Notes under the pieces: model-generated
What the model saw: the letters and a program-made list of their open reading frames with translations, nothing else
Told to the model about the DNA's origin: nothing
The model's database searches: none
NCBI GenBank assembly: GCA_032871835.1
Contig: CM065296.1
Location: 120,476,146-120,540,145, forward strand
Source: Dipteronia dyeriana
Taxonomy: Eukaryota; Streptophyta; Magnoliopsida; Sapindales; Sapindaceae
Length of the DNA stretch: 64,000 nucleotides
Reading direction: 5' to 3'
Part shown: positions 14,104 through 25,461 of the stretch, in pieces
Layout of the letters: each line of letters opens with the position of its first letter
Numbering within the stretch: position 1 is the first letter of the stretch
Made by a program: the position numbers and the translations under genes

Positions 14104-14331
14104 GGAGAGAGAGAGGTGTTAATTGAACATTTTTCAATAGACACCGATATCTATTTGGAATCATATATAAAAAAAAACGTATGGAATTTCGTACTCGATA
14201 ATGCTACAAAAATCTGCCAAGGAATTGAAAATCAGAGTCGCTGGTTCCCTATAGAAATTCAAAAAAAAAGAAGAAAAAAGAGGTGTCTTTCTTTCTATAG
14301 TTCTCAATTACACTGTTGAGTTTTGTGTTGT
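11004..14331. other. upstream flank of peroxidase A; non-coding part of the repeated unit
   Basis: AT-rich, without a recognisable gene. Long stretches recur upstream of copy B (25820-28530) and again at 57709-59040: for example AACTCTGATCAATCC near 12853 and 12891 and GCAGCTTTTGATTTTCAAGA near 12985. Segment 13640-13915 recurs near 28080 and 58440. A short tandem pair lies at 12848-12917. Two diverged copies of a roughly 170-bp segment (13160-13330 and 13390-13560) sit side by side. The part at about 14205-14331 is the ABITRAM 5' flank copy (AATTGAAAATCAGAGTCGCT). A (TA)n tract is at about 14078-14102. Frames at 11701, 12136, 12415, 13658 and 13912 are taken as chance. Confidence 0.7.
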
Positions 14332-15887
14332 GTGGACTCACAAAATAAATAGTATTTTTTAAAAGTGACGTTTCAACACTGTCACTGCTTTAATAACTTA
14401 TGTTTAAAATCATCTATTATGGTGAACGGACAAAAATACCTCAAATAGTTGTTCCATATCATATTTCTTTCATTTATTTTAAAATGAAATAGTTATGAAG
14501 TAGATGGAGAAAGTCTCTTTAAAACCCAGACAATCACTCGAACGACGACGAAGTGGCGCTATGCAGACATATTTAGGGATCAATTCTTTCAAAAAAATCA
14601 TCGATTCTTTATAATATATGTTCGATTTTGCTACAAATATACTCGATTTAACTAAACCTAATTTTATGAAAAAAAAATCTCAATTCTTTAAAAAAAATTC
14701 TCGATCCTTTGAAAAATATTATCGATCATTTGAAAAATATTTTCGATTCTTTGAAATATTCTCGATCATTTGACAAATATTCTCGATTCTTTGAAGAAAA
14801 AAAATCGATCCTTTAAAAAAATCTCGAACTCTTAACAAATATTCTCGATCCTTTGAAAAATATTCTCGAACATTTGAAAAATATTCTCGAACCTTTGAAA
14901 TATTCTAGATCATTTGATAAATATTCTCGATCCTTTGAAATATTATCGATCCTTTGACAAATATTCTGGATCCTTGAAAAAAAAATCGATCATTTGAAAA
15001 ATATTCTCGATCTTTTGAAAAAACAATCTCGATCATTTGAAAAAAAACCTCGATCCTTTGAAAATAAAATATTGATCTTTTAACAAATATTCTCGATCAT
15101 TTGAAAAATATTATTGATCATTTAAAAAAAATTCGATCCTTTAAAAAAAATTCTCGATCATTTAAAAAAAATCTCTCGATCCTTAGAAAAAAAATCTCTA
15201 TCCTTTGGCAAATATTTTTGATCTTTTAACAAATATTCTCGATCCTTTGAAAATTATTATTGATCATTTGAAAATTCCTCGATCCTTTAAAAAAAAATCT
15301 CGATCATTTGAAAAAAAATTATCGATCCTTAGAAAAAAATTCTCGATCCTTTGAAAAAAAATCGATCATTTGAAAATAATTCTCGATCCTTTGAGAAATT
15401 CTCGATCCTTTAGTAAATGCTCGATTCTTTCAATTCTTTTAAAAATATGCTAAATTCTTTCAAAAATAAGTTCGACCATATTAAAAAAAAGGCTCAATTT
15501 GGTTACAAATATTCTAGATTTAACTAAGCCTTATTTTCAAAAATAAAATGCTCAATCCTTTGAATTTTTTTTTTTATACATTTTCATACAAAAACAGGAC
15601 AACAAATCATAACGAATGAATACATTTTTTAAACCACACAGAAATATATGAAAATATATAAACGAATATCACAAATATATGTTATCTTCTTGTGCAGAAT
15701 CTAGTGAGAGATGAGTTTTTTGGATAGAGAACGGAGTTATCGTTTTCAAAGTGTAGATGAAAGCATAATGAGAATAAAATAGATTATTTAAGAGCAATTT
15801 GGGTAGTTCACCATAATAGATGTCTTTTAAACTTAAGTTATTAAAGTGATGACATCATTGTAATAAAAAAAAGGTGATATATCCCAC
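14332..15887. mobile_element. MULE1: non-autonomous Mutator-like element filled by a short tandem repeat
   Basis: Both ends begin GTGG and carry related terminal inverted repeats of about 110 bp. The best block is TCACTGCTTTAATAACTTA then CATCTATTATGGTGAAC on the left, and its complement (GTTCACCATAATAGATG, then TAAGTTATTAAAGTGATGA) on the right. The same block, AGTTTAAAATGCACCTATT then ATGGTGAGC, opens MULE2, so both belong to one family. No transposase; the interior is a repeat array. It sits inside the copied ABITRAM 5' flank. The flanks do not show a clean 9-bp TSD, only a confused repeat of AATTA-CACTGT, so the outer borders may be off by some bases. Confidence 0.75.
14586..15560. repeat. 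CTCGATCCTTTGAAAAATAT-type array inside MULE1
   Basis: Roughly 45 degenerate units of about 20 bp, all in the same direction on the plus strand, with core CTCGAT(C/T)CTTTGAAAAA. Units vary in A-run length and in C/T/A at the middle. The array fills most of the element. Close relatives of the unit flank the genes of MULE2. Confidence 0.9.
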
Positions 15888-16858
15888 AATTATCACTGTG
15901 TTGTGTTGTGTTCTGTTTCTGTTCAGTTACCTTGTGTCTGACTTTTGTTGACGTGTCATCAGCTTAATACCTAATATTGTTTGATTTTTGGGGCCGTTTA
16001 AAAGCCCATCTTGGGTTAATTTTCATCTTCATTCATTTTAAAGCCCATCGTGACTTGGCTGGCACATCATCAGCCAATTGAATAATTTTTTTTAACATCC
16101 CATCCCAGTTAAATTTTAAAGCCCATCTGTGACATGTCCGGGAATGTCATTAGCCCATCGTGTAATTCTCTGATTGGTCTTTGGCCGATAACCATCTAGT
16201 CAAAGGAAATCGGGTCGTTTAAAAGCCAATCCCATTTGTAATTTTCATCACCAACAATTTTTGAAGTCTATCGGTGACGTCACCTGCACTGGCTCATCAT
16301 CAGCCATTGTGTAATTCACTACTTTTCTTGGGTTGTAACCAACGGGTTATGTGAACCTCTTATCATGTCTTGTTATATTATACCGAATATATAATAATAC
16401 AATTAATAGTTCTGTTCTAGTTATTCTATGCACGATATGGAATAATTATCCCGTCCTATTTCGTTCCATCATGTTCCATCTTATCCTGTCTCTTTCTCAT
16501 ATCAAACGCACCCTTAAATTGAAAATCAAAGAAATAAAAGTAAAGAAGAAAGGAATAAAATAACTGATCTTCCATTAAAACAATACATTAATGAGATGAT
16601 AATGCATTAAATCCAAATCTTGAACATTAATTCTTGAATATACTACTAGAGTAATACAATTATTCGAATCCCTTACCATTCCCTTCGGGCCATTTTGGTA
16701 TTACGTTTTAAAAGTTAAAATCAATTTATTTTATAATTTTGATATAAAATGATGTTTGGTAAAACTTTAAGAAGTGATTAATTGACAATTTTATAGGTTT
16801 TGACAATGATTTTGAAATGTAAGTGGAGATTATTTTTTGAAAGTGATTATAGAATAAA
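15888..16858. other. second copy of the ABITRAM/peroxidase intergenic region
   Basis: Resumes the unit broken by MULE1. Holds eroded ACGT palindromes (about 15949, 16047, 16130, 16272), TGGGCC motifs, and from 16563 the sequence GATCTTCCATTAAAACAATA also found at 9179 downstream of peroxidase A. It ends at the MULE2 target site TAGAATAAA (16850-16858). No gene. Confidence 0.8.
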
Positions 16859-17335
16859 GTGGAAATGGTGAGGAATGTCACATTTTTTTTTGTCACTTGC
16901 AGTGATGTCACCCTTATAATAAGTTAAGTTTAAAATGCACCTATTATGGTGAGCTACCAAAATTGCCCTTAAATAATCGATATTTTATTCTTTAAAGGCT
17001 GTCGTTTAATAAAGTTGTCTGAAAATCAATCACCTACTCCATTTTTTCTTCACAAAACGAGCACCATTCCAGATATTGCACATATTTCAGATATTGCACA
17101 AGAAGGTAAAATAATATTTCTGATCTTCAATTCCATTTTTTATTGTTTTTCTGTGTGGTATAACACTGTATGAACATTTATGAACATGTTGTCTCAAATT
17201 TTTTATGTTGATGTTCTGGAGTTATAAACTTTTTACAAAGAATGAATGAACATGTATGCATATATATTTGTATATATATTTGACCGAGTTGAGTTGTAGT
17301 GGTGTAAACAAGTTTATAATCTTGGACATAAAAGC

Positions 17336-17960
17336 TGGAAAGATTTTTAAAAAAGGTCGAAACATTTGTAAAAAAGCTCGAAAATGTGAAAAAAAGTCCC
17401 GATCAAATTCTAAAAAAGCTCGATTCCAAAAATAGATACTGGATATGTAAAAAGAAAAGCTCGATCCCTCGAAAAAAGGCTCGATCCTTGCCAAAAAAAG
17501 CTCGATCCTTGCCAAAAAGAGCTCGAACCATCAGAAAAAAGCTCGATCCCTCACACAAATAGCTCGATCCCTCAAAAAAAGGCTCGATCCATCAGAAAAA
17601 AGATCGATCCCTGCCAAAAAAAGCTCGATCTCTCACACAAATAACTCGATCCCTCACACAAATAGCTCGATCCCTTTTCAAAAGGCTCGATACCTCATAA
17701 AAAAAGCACGATCCCTCGTAAAAAAGCTAGATTCCTAAAAAAAAACTTGATCCGTAAAAGTAAAAGGTCGAGCCATATATGAAAAAAGCTCGAGCCATAT
17801 GAAAAAAAGATCGAACCATAAATTAAAAAGCTAGATTATGTAGAAAAAGAGCTCGGTCTTGAACAAAAAAAGCTCGATCCCGTTAGAAAGAGCTCGATCA
17901 TATACAAAAACTGTTCGATCATGTACAAAAAAAGCTCAATTAGTTAAAATAAAAAGCTTC
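17336..17960. repeat. left GCTCGATCCCT-type array of MULE2
   Basis: About 30 degenerate units of 19-22 bp, plus-strand direction, core AAAAAGCTCGATCCCTCA. It lies between the left TIR and the MURA start, in the likely 5' leader or intron. The open frames crossing it (for example 17222-17515 minus) are by-products of the repeat. Confidence 0.9.
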
Positions 17961-18063
17961 ATATCTTACACTTTTGATTTTTGTTTAATCCTTTATAATT
18001 GTAAATTTAATATGAAATATTTTTTCCTTATTAATGGTTTTTGATGTTGGTTTTGACAGGACA

Positions 18064-19677
18064 ATGGATAGGGTGAGAATAGTCATATCTTACAACGGTC
18101 GATGGGAGCAATTACCAGACGGAAATCAGAGGTATTTAGGTTCCGATAACCAAGGTTTGTATGTGTCAAAGAATTTGAGTTTAAGACGAACTGGTGTCGA
18201 TCGTGCAAACCATTGTGAAGTTTGATGAGAACAAATACAGTGCTGAGCTACTGTCTCTATCAATTGTTCTTGGGACTACATGTCGTACATTTATAAGAAA
18301 CAATGACGATGTTCAGTTTATGCTAGGGGAAGATAGGGTGATCCCTCAAGTGTGTGTTAGTCTAATCGAGAGGCCAGCAGGAGGTGTCATTGGTGAAGAT
18401 ATCCTTCATCTTGATAACACCCAACAATTTCGATCGTCAGGCGGAAGCAACCAGTTGTTCACAGAAAGAAGTGGGATTGATGGTCAGGAAAACATATGTG
18501 TTGTCCCACCGGAAGTAGCCGCCCATGATAATAGACCGGAACCTCAATTCGACGATGTATTTGGTTGTCATATTGAGATGAATGGTAGAGAGTACAACCA
18601 CCAATACAATGAGATCTACAATGACATCTACAATGACATCAACAATGAGGAGAATACAACACTGAATGTTGGGGTGAATCATGAGGTGGCTAATGAGGGC
18701 AATTTAAATTCTGTAGAAAATGTAGAGGACAATCAGGATGATGCAGAACCTGTCGAAACGGAAAGACATGTAATTGATTATGTAATTGATACTCGTCCGC
18801 ACAAGTGGTCCCGTGTACACTGCCCCGGAAAGAAGGTATAAGGTGATGACGACTAATGCTACAGGATGCATTAACTCATGCCTAAAATTTGCACGCCAAC
18901 TGCATATGTTGACTCTGGCTGAGTTCATTAGGAATATGCTGCAACGGTGGTTTCATGATCACTATAGAACTGTACAAACCATGCGTCATCAGTTGACCGA
19001 CGCAACACATATTGTGCTCTTAAAACGTGTGGAAAAGTATGGTTATTTGACCGTAAATCCAGTTGACTGGAATATTTTTTTGGTCAAGCGGTCTGGAAAA
19101 CAGTGGACTGTTGACTTAGCTCGGAAGACTTGTAATTGCAACAAATTTCAAATGGATCATTTTCCATGTTCTCACGCCCTTGCGGCGGCATGGTACATTA
19201 CTGAAACTTGGACTTTACAACTTTGAAAACCTACTGATCATTTTGTCGGTGAAACTGATCGTTTTCAATGTTTTTTACAGGGAGCGAAACTTGGACTTTA
19301 CAACTTTGTGTACGTACTACTACAAGAGACAGACACTTATTAACTCGTACTCGGTTCCTATTATGCTGGTGGGCCATCCTTCCACTTGGGTTGTGCCATC
19401 TGACATTGCTCAGATGGTGATTTTGAATCCAAACTCCAGGAGACAAGTAGGACGCCCGAGGGCGGGTCGCCATGTCTCATCTTCTGAGACAACTACACAA
19501 TCCTGTAGAAGATGTGGACAACCAGAGCATAATTCCAGGAGATTTCCTAATCCACCTATGATTAATGAAGGTACAAGAAGAGTTATTCCCGATGAATACA
19601 GCCGCAAGTGTAGCATCTGCCATTCTATTGGACACAACAAACAAACGTGCCCTAACGTTGACTCTAATAGGGAATGA
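18064..19677 (+). pseudogene. MURA-type transposase remnant of MULE2, DDE core deleted
   Basis: Reading starts at ATG 18064 just after a TTTTGACAG acceptor. The N-terminal part (VISYNGRWEQLPDG) changes frame near 18190 into SIVQTIVKFDENKYSAELLS, then an acidic DNIYNDINNEE stretch. At about 18800-18840 it passes straight into HKWSRVHCPGKK, a C-terminal block, so the whole catalytic DDE core that should lie between is missing; the frame also shifts here. The C-terminal part keeps the SWIM zinc finger (CNCNKFQMDHFPCSH), an 88-bp intron (19193-19280), a broken first zinc knuckle (CRRCGQPEHNSRRF, last Cys lost) and an intact second (CSICHSIGHNKQTC). Without the core it cannot cut DNA. Confidence 0.87.
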
Positions 19678-19855
19678 ATGACAACGTTTCGATCACATTG
19701 AAAACTTTTGGATGTGTATCATATTGTAATAATTTGGATTTGCAATAATTACTTATTAATGAATGAATTAATATTAATGAATGAATAATGAACAAATTAA
19801 TATTCATGAATTAATTACATGTCTGTGTACATATAAAATGGGAATATACAAAAAA

Positions 19856-20913
19856 TCACTTGGCGGGCCTGGAGTTAGAAAAAATCTCCACATCCATTTT
19901 CTCATGAATGATCCCTATGTCGTCCTCTGACCAATCAAAAGGCCTTCGACCGGCCAGTATGTACTCGATAAGTCTCAAAGTATGGGGACCACAGTTACCT
20001 CTGCAATTCGGTACATTAAACACCATTAGAAATCGTTCATAAAGAATATCTAAACACGTGAATGAAATAGAATGTCTTACGATTTCTTTTGTTGGGGGAC
20101 GATAGAAGTATGCACCAGGCTGACCGAGAAGGGCTTATTTTCCCGAGGGAGCGCTCGACGACCAGATCGTCGTGTTGTGTGGAACCCCGCATCACTCAAC
20201 ATGGAGGGTAAAAACCGCCGTAATGGCCGGACCTGCTGGTGCCTGATCTGATAAGGGACTTCCTGTCTCCAGGGGTCATAAATCTCAATCTTCCCGCGAC
20301 AAAGGTCGACGCTCACCACCAGACAATGTTGGGCCCCAACGTTGCCCGAAATCAGCACCTGTAATAGTTTGCATGCCGTGTTAGCTGAGGATATAAGAAC
20401 AACTTTTTTTTTAAATCATCTCCATCATGTAACACTTACCAGGTCAACCTCGTGCCATGGGCGGTTTCCACTCGGGGTTCCTCCACAGACCATCAGAAGG
20501 TCCTCTTCCAACCATCGGGACTGTAACACATTCCACCTTGCCGTGGTCACAGTACTGTGCGAATCGTGAGGCATCATCCTCTCCCACATATACAACATAA
20601 GTGGATGTACAAGCATTGACAAGATCATATTAATAACACAGAAGCATAAAATCCGATGCGATTCCCAAATGTTATAACTACTTACATAAAATTGTGTATC
20701 CAACACGTTGATTCTCTGGTTGTACACATTGTGGAATCCTCGCTGACGCTTGCGAAGAATATTGAGGTATGCATCCATATGCTGACAAACAATAAAACCA
20801 CCGTAATTGTTATGGGCGAGGGCATCAAAATGGTTGTGTCGTGTCAATTTGCCCTCGTACCAGTTTCCTTCTGGAGTTTTAAGCAAATCCCTCAACCTAA
20901 TTCTCATCTGCAA
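19856..20913 (-). pseudogene. ULP1-like (C48) cysteine protease remnant of MULE2
   Basis: Faces the MURA remnant. Exon pieces read leftwards: about 20913-20686 (HMDAYLNILRKRQRGF, donor GTAAGT), a middle piece with frameshift near 20465 ending PWHEVDL before GTAAGT, a piece from about 20358 (VLISGNVGAQHCLVV to IEIYDPW and VPQQKKS), and a last exon ending at TGA 19856 (GNCGPHTLRLIEYI to SNSRPAK). The papain-like triad candidates His (QHCLVV), Asp (IYDPW) and Cys (NCG) are all present, so the catalytic fold was kept long. The N-terminal DUF1985 and linker found in MULE3 are absent. ULP1 proteases cleave SUMO-type tags; the role in transposons is not known. Confidence 0.8.
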
Positions 20914-20949
20914 TGTAACAGAAATACAACATCATTAAACAGAATTTTT

Positions 20950-21690
20950 TAAAAAAGCTCGATCCCTTTCCAAAAAGCTCGGTTGATTTACAAAAAGGCT
21001 CGATTCCTTTTCAAAAAGGCTCGATTCCTTTTCAAAAAGGCTCGATCCCTTTCAAAACAGCTCGATCGCTTTACAAAAAAGCTCGATTCCTTTGAAAAAA
21101 GCTCGATTCCTTTGAAAAAAGCTCGATCCCTTTGAAAAAAGCTCGATCCCTTAAAAAACAGCTCGATCTCTTTGAAAACGGCTCGATTGCTTTACAAAAA
21201 AGCCCGATTCTTTTTTAAAAAAGCTCGATCCCTTTCAAAACAGCTCGATTGCTTTACAAAAAAGCTCGATTGCTTTACAAAAAAGCTCGATTCCTTTTCA
21301 AAAAGGCTCGATCCCTTTCAAAAAGGCTCGATCCCTTTCAAAAAGGCTCGATCCCTTTCAAAAAAGCTCGATCCCTTTCAAAAAAGCTCGATCCCTTTCA
21401 AAAAAGCTCGATTCCTTTTATAAAAGCTCCATCCCTTTTAAAAAAAGCTCCATCCCTTTTAAAAAAAGCTCCATCCCTTTTAAAAAAGGCTCGATCCCTT
21501 TTCAAAAAAGCTCGATCCCTTTCAAATAGGCTCGATCCAATTCAAAAACAGCTCGATCCTTTTCAAAATGACTCGATTCTTTTTTAAAAAAACTCGATTC
21601 CTTTTCGAAAAAGCTCGATTCCTACAAAAACCTACTTTTCACGAAAAAAATAGTTCGACTAATCAAATAAGCTCGATTCTCTTGAAAAAA
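20950..21690. repeat. right GCTCGATCCCTTTCAAAAA-type array of MULE2
   Basis: About 35 units of 20-21 bp in the same plus-strand direction as the left array; the block at 21300-21420 is nearly perfect, so it expanded recently. It overlaps the 5' side of the ULP1 remnant. The 83- and 112-codon open frames here (KKARSLSKKLDPFQK) come from the repeat period. Confidence 0.92.
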
Positions 21691-21844
21691 GTCTCGAAAA
21701 CCCAGATTTCATCTTCCTCAACTGATATTCAACCAAATTACAAACCCTAGCCTAAACCACAACCATTCTCACATCTATATTTTAACCAGTTTCTACAATT
21801 CCTATCAACAAAACTCAATTCTAACATGTAATGCAAGTTAACAA

Positions 21845-22405
21845 TAGGGGCGGGCATGGATCGATTCGATTCGATTCGATTTTAGATCAAACCCAGTTGA
21901 ACCTAAAATATTTCGATTCCTTCAAAATTGAACCGGTTTAAACCTAATAAGAAGTGGAAACCGAATTAAATTGAACCTATTTTAATCGATTCGATTCGGT
22001 TCGATTCAATTTGGTTCTGTACCTAATGAGCCTGCTAGTTTAATGGGTTTTTTGAATTTTTTTTAACATTAATGGGTTGTTGGATATTAATTTTGGACAT
22101 TAGAATAGCAAAAAAAACCCAAATGAAACCTAACTTAAAAATATATATATAAAAAATTTAATCAGTTAAAAACATATTACCCTTAAATATATTCAATATA
22201 TTAGGTTTTTTTTTACTTATATACTCGGTTTATTCGGTTCAATCCGGTTTTAAGAAAATCAAACCGGTTTGAACCGAATAAAAATTCGATTTTCAATTTT
22301 TAAACCGGTTTAAACCGAATTACCCTTACGAATCGAATCAAATACCATTTTTTCGATTCGATTTGGTTCGAATCGGTTCGAATCGCAACTTAATTCACAC
22401 CCCTA
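21845..22405. mobile_element. hAT-type MITE nested in MULE2
   Basis: 561 bp, ends TAGGGGCGGGCA and (complement) TAGGGGTGTGAA, flanked by a perfect 8-bp duplication GTTAACAA (21837-21844 and 22406-22413). Subterminal regions are rich in GATTCGATT and GAACCGGTT repeats. Non-coding. The same family occurs at 41028-42219 and 48332-48891. Confidence 0.92.
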
Positions 22406-22669
22406 GTTAACAACAACAAAAACGAGGAAAAATAACCAATCTTACCTTTGTCAATCGCAGTTGTTCCGGTCACTTCACCGTCGATTAGTTTCCCGTCGGT
22501 TTGACTGTTGCTTCTCTCTGACTTTGAAAACGACAACTTCCTCACTGTTAAAATATTTCGGGGTATTTTTGTCTCAAAGACTCTTTTGGTGCCTTTTAAA
22601 CATACATTAGTAAAGTGGTGATATTTGCACAACACACCCCTCAAATAGTGCCAATAATTTTTTGACCCC

Positions 22670-22932
22670 TAGAATAAATCTATTTCAACATTTATTTAAT
22701 GAATCTTTTAGAATACCATTATTATCCTTACGAATTAAGTTAAAATTATTTATATACATTTTTTCATCTTAAAATTAAATATTCTATTTAAATAATGATT
22801 TAATTTATAAAATATTTTAAAAATATTTTTATTATTTGTATGGATTTTTTTCTCTAATTTAAATATTCTTTTTAAGTATTGATTCAGTATAAATAACTAA
22901 TGGAAAAAAATGAAGTATAGATATAAAATCAT
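22670..22932. other. unit sequence between MULE2 and the next insertion
   Basis: Continues the intergenic unit (AATACCATTATTATCCTTAC), matched at about 59920 in the third copy. No gene. Confidence 0.75.
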
Positions 22933-23954
22933 GAGAAAAGCTTCTGTACCTCAGGCCCATGAGGAAACTTTTGACACGCCATTATATTTCAATAATAAAA
23001 AGTCGACAAGTCAGATTTTTGTGTTTTTTTTACCAAGACAAGCCAGATTTTAACAACTTGTTTTTTCTTTTATTCATGGCTTCTCTGCAACCAATATCAA
23101 ATCTACTTTTATTTTTGTTTAAGACAAAAAAAAAAAAAAAAACTCTGTTTAAATCATATACACAATCCATTCAGCAGCTATTAAACACCGATCCACCTTT
23201 CCAAATTTCATAACTCATAAGCACAATTCTTTCTCTTCTTCCAACTCCACTCATTATGAAAATTTGGTCTCTCAGATATTATAAACCATATGAAAATTGA
23301 GTCTCTATTTTAATACACAAATAAATGAAAATCAAGAAGAAAGCTTGAAGGTTTACAAATCAAAACACCGATTCTTTCATTCAACCAGACCGAAATCTTA
23401 AAAGTGACGTTGCGATCAAAACGGAAGTAAGTTCGTGAGATGAAGAGAAACGAAATAGAGTTAAAAGTGAGAGTAGAGGCTGTAGGTGCAGACAGTGTCG
23501 TCTCCAGACATTTTGGGGTCCCTCTATTTAATGATATTTACTAATATATGAAGAAATATGTTAATTGGATCTGATGTTATAAAGAAAATACAAGTTTGAG
23601 ATTGGACCTTTTTAAATAGATTGGATTTTGAAGAATGAGATCCAAAAATAAGAAGGAGTTGATTTGACCATTTAAGGGTCCCAGCAAACGGCTAGGTTTT
23701 CTCCCCTTATGGGCCGGCCCTGGGTGCGGGAGACAAAAGTGGGAGATTGTAAAAATGAAAGAAGATGTAAAAATGAAAGAAGAGGCCGAGGAAAGTGAAA
23801 GATAAAGAATTTAGGTTTATGAATTCCGACGTGGCAAATTGTTATGATATGGCAGTGATAATTGTTCGGTTTTTAAAATATAATGATGTGTCAAATATTT
23901 ATTGAATAGGCATGCCACCTCATGCCTTAAGTCTGAGGTACTGAAACCTTTCTC
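22933..23954. mobile_element. Mutator-type non-autonomous element, about 1 kb
   Basis: Inverted ends GAGAAAAGCTTCTGTACCTC and (complement of right) GAGAAAGGTTTCAGTACCTC; flanks ATAAAATCAT on both sides (22923-22932 and 23955-23964), a 9-10-bp duplication. The third copy of the unit has TATAAAGTCATGTATATTTT here (about 61309) with no insertion. Interior non-coding; the frame 22959-23213 has no known domain. Confidence 0.8.
23493..23722. mobile_element. small hAT-like MITE nested in the element above
   Basis: Ends CAGTGTCGTCTCC and (complement) CAGGGCCGGCCC are related, and the flanks GGTGCAGA and GGTGCGGG match at 6 of 8 bases. The right end is typical of plant MITEs with a CAGGGCCGGCCC terminus. 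Confidence 0.55.
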
Positions 23955-24333
23955 ATAAAATCATATATACTTTAGGAGTTTATTTAAGCTCAACCAATCT
24001 CGTATGGATGATACGTGTCCAGAGAAGAATAAATTTAGTCTAAAAAATGATAATATTTGGATACATTTATCCTATTTATGGACACATATAATCAGGAGTG
24101 ATAATGTTCACTCATATTTAAAGGAGTAACTAAAATTAAACTCTATATTTTAGTTGTTACAACTAAACTTTTGTATTTTTATAATAAAATTACAAAATAT
24201 AATTTTAAACATCACAATAATTATTATAAAAGTTAGGTAATACTAGACTTGTGATTCTCACTCTGAACACTCGAAAGTCAAAACATCAAATTTGACAATA
24301 ATTATCAAATGCTAACAAATTAACAAAATTCAC
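23955..24333. other. 3' flank of peroxidase B, no gene seen
   Basis: AT-rich DNA between the 1-kb element and the peroxidase B stop. The last 100 bases match the 3' flank of copy C (CACTCGAAAGTCAAAACATC at about 24267 and 61450). Confidence 0.65.
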
Positions 24334-25423
24334 CTAATTAACAACTTTGCAGTCGAGCCTGATCTCTTGTCCAGCGCCTGAGATTCTACTTGTCTTGATC
24401 ATCGACCGAACAAACGCCTTTTCAAATGCTTTTTGTGAGGCAGCAAACTTGGAGACTAGATGTTTGGTGTTTGGTGCTGTGAGCAGAGCTTGGTCCGAAG
24501 AGAAAATGCTCTTCCCTTAATGAAGCAGCTTGTAGTACGCATTGTCGAAAGTAGCCGGCGAGGAATCCAACGTAGCTCCAGCGTTTTTCACCTTGTTGTG
24601 CATCGGACAAACACTTCTCAAATGGGATGCGAAGGATGGGTTCATTGTTGGGTCGATGTCGTGTGTGGAATTGAAATTGTGGATTCTGTTTTGAAAAGAT
24701 GAGCAGTGAGAGAATCCAAGTGTATGGCCTCCTGTAAAATTTGTTTCGAAAAAACGTATTAAGGTAAAAGCTCAGATCAGCAGAGAATACGGGTTCATTC
24801 CGGAATGAAAAATGCGTACCTGAGAGAGCAACGAGGTCTTTCATGGAGAAACCTCTCTGAGAGAAGCTTTGTTGAAGTTGAGATATGTTGAAGGTGGGAG
24901 CTGGCAATTGCACTGTATCATTAGCCTTTGAAATTCTACCATCTTTTCTTCCTTTTGGCACATCCCAAGTTGGACCTCCAGTCTATAGAATATAATCAAA
25001 ACATATCAAATTAAACAATGTTTTAATGGTGTTAGCTTGTTAATTTAATAGTCAATCTCTGTACAAGTGTAACAGTTTAAGCTACTCCACCGAAACCTCA
25101 ATACGAGAGGGGACTTGGTGGAGTAACTAACCAAAATGGTGATAGTAACTAACCAAAGCAACTGCGTCGCGGGCCGCCAAAGCCAAGATATCAGCACAAG
25201 AGACCACGCCGGGCACAAAGCTTCCACAGCTTTCTTTGCATTGTCAATTACATAAAATGCATGCAATGATACGTTTGGATGCCCGTCCTTTTCTGCTTTG
25301 TTCTTTCCTTTCGACGCCAACAACACAGAAGCATCACAACCCTGCTTGGCACGTACGAAAACAATTATATATATTCTTCATAAAATATACGACACTGTCA
25401 CGTTTTAAATTCAACCGGATAAA

Positions 25424-25461
<38 letters not shown>

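Larger units (their letters stand above)
16859..22669. mobile_element. MULE2: Mutator-like element with MURA and ULP1 remnants (KAONASHI type)
   Basis: 5,811 bp between perfect 9-bp duplications TAGAATAAA (16850-16858 and 22670-22678). The matching DNA near 59880 (GGAATAAATCTATTTCAAT) is uninterrupted and gives the empty site. Degenerate terminal inverted repeats begin GTGGAAATGG on the left and GGGGTCAAAA on the right. Order inside: TIR, repeat array, MURA remnant (+), ULP1 remnant (-), repeat array, nested hAT MITE, TIR. Carriage of ULP1-like genes is known for KAONASHI-type MULEs. Both genes are defective, so it is not autonomous now. Confidence 0.88.

Noticed and set aside
21172..21587. 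Long K/S/L-rich open frames (83 and 112 codons)
   Set aside because: They follow the 20-bp CTCGATCC repeat, whose period cycles through the three frames without stops. No domain, and the same happens in the left array.
14586..21690. CRISPR-like look of the regular arrays
   Set aside because: Units are contiguous and degenerate with no unique spacers, and the DNA is plant nuclear inside transposons.
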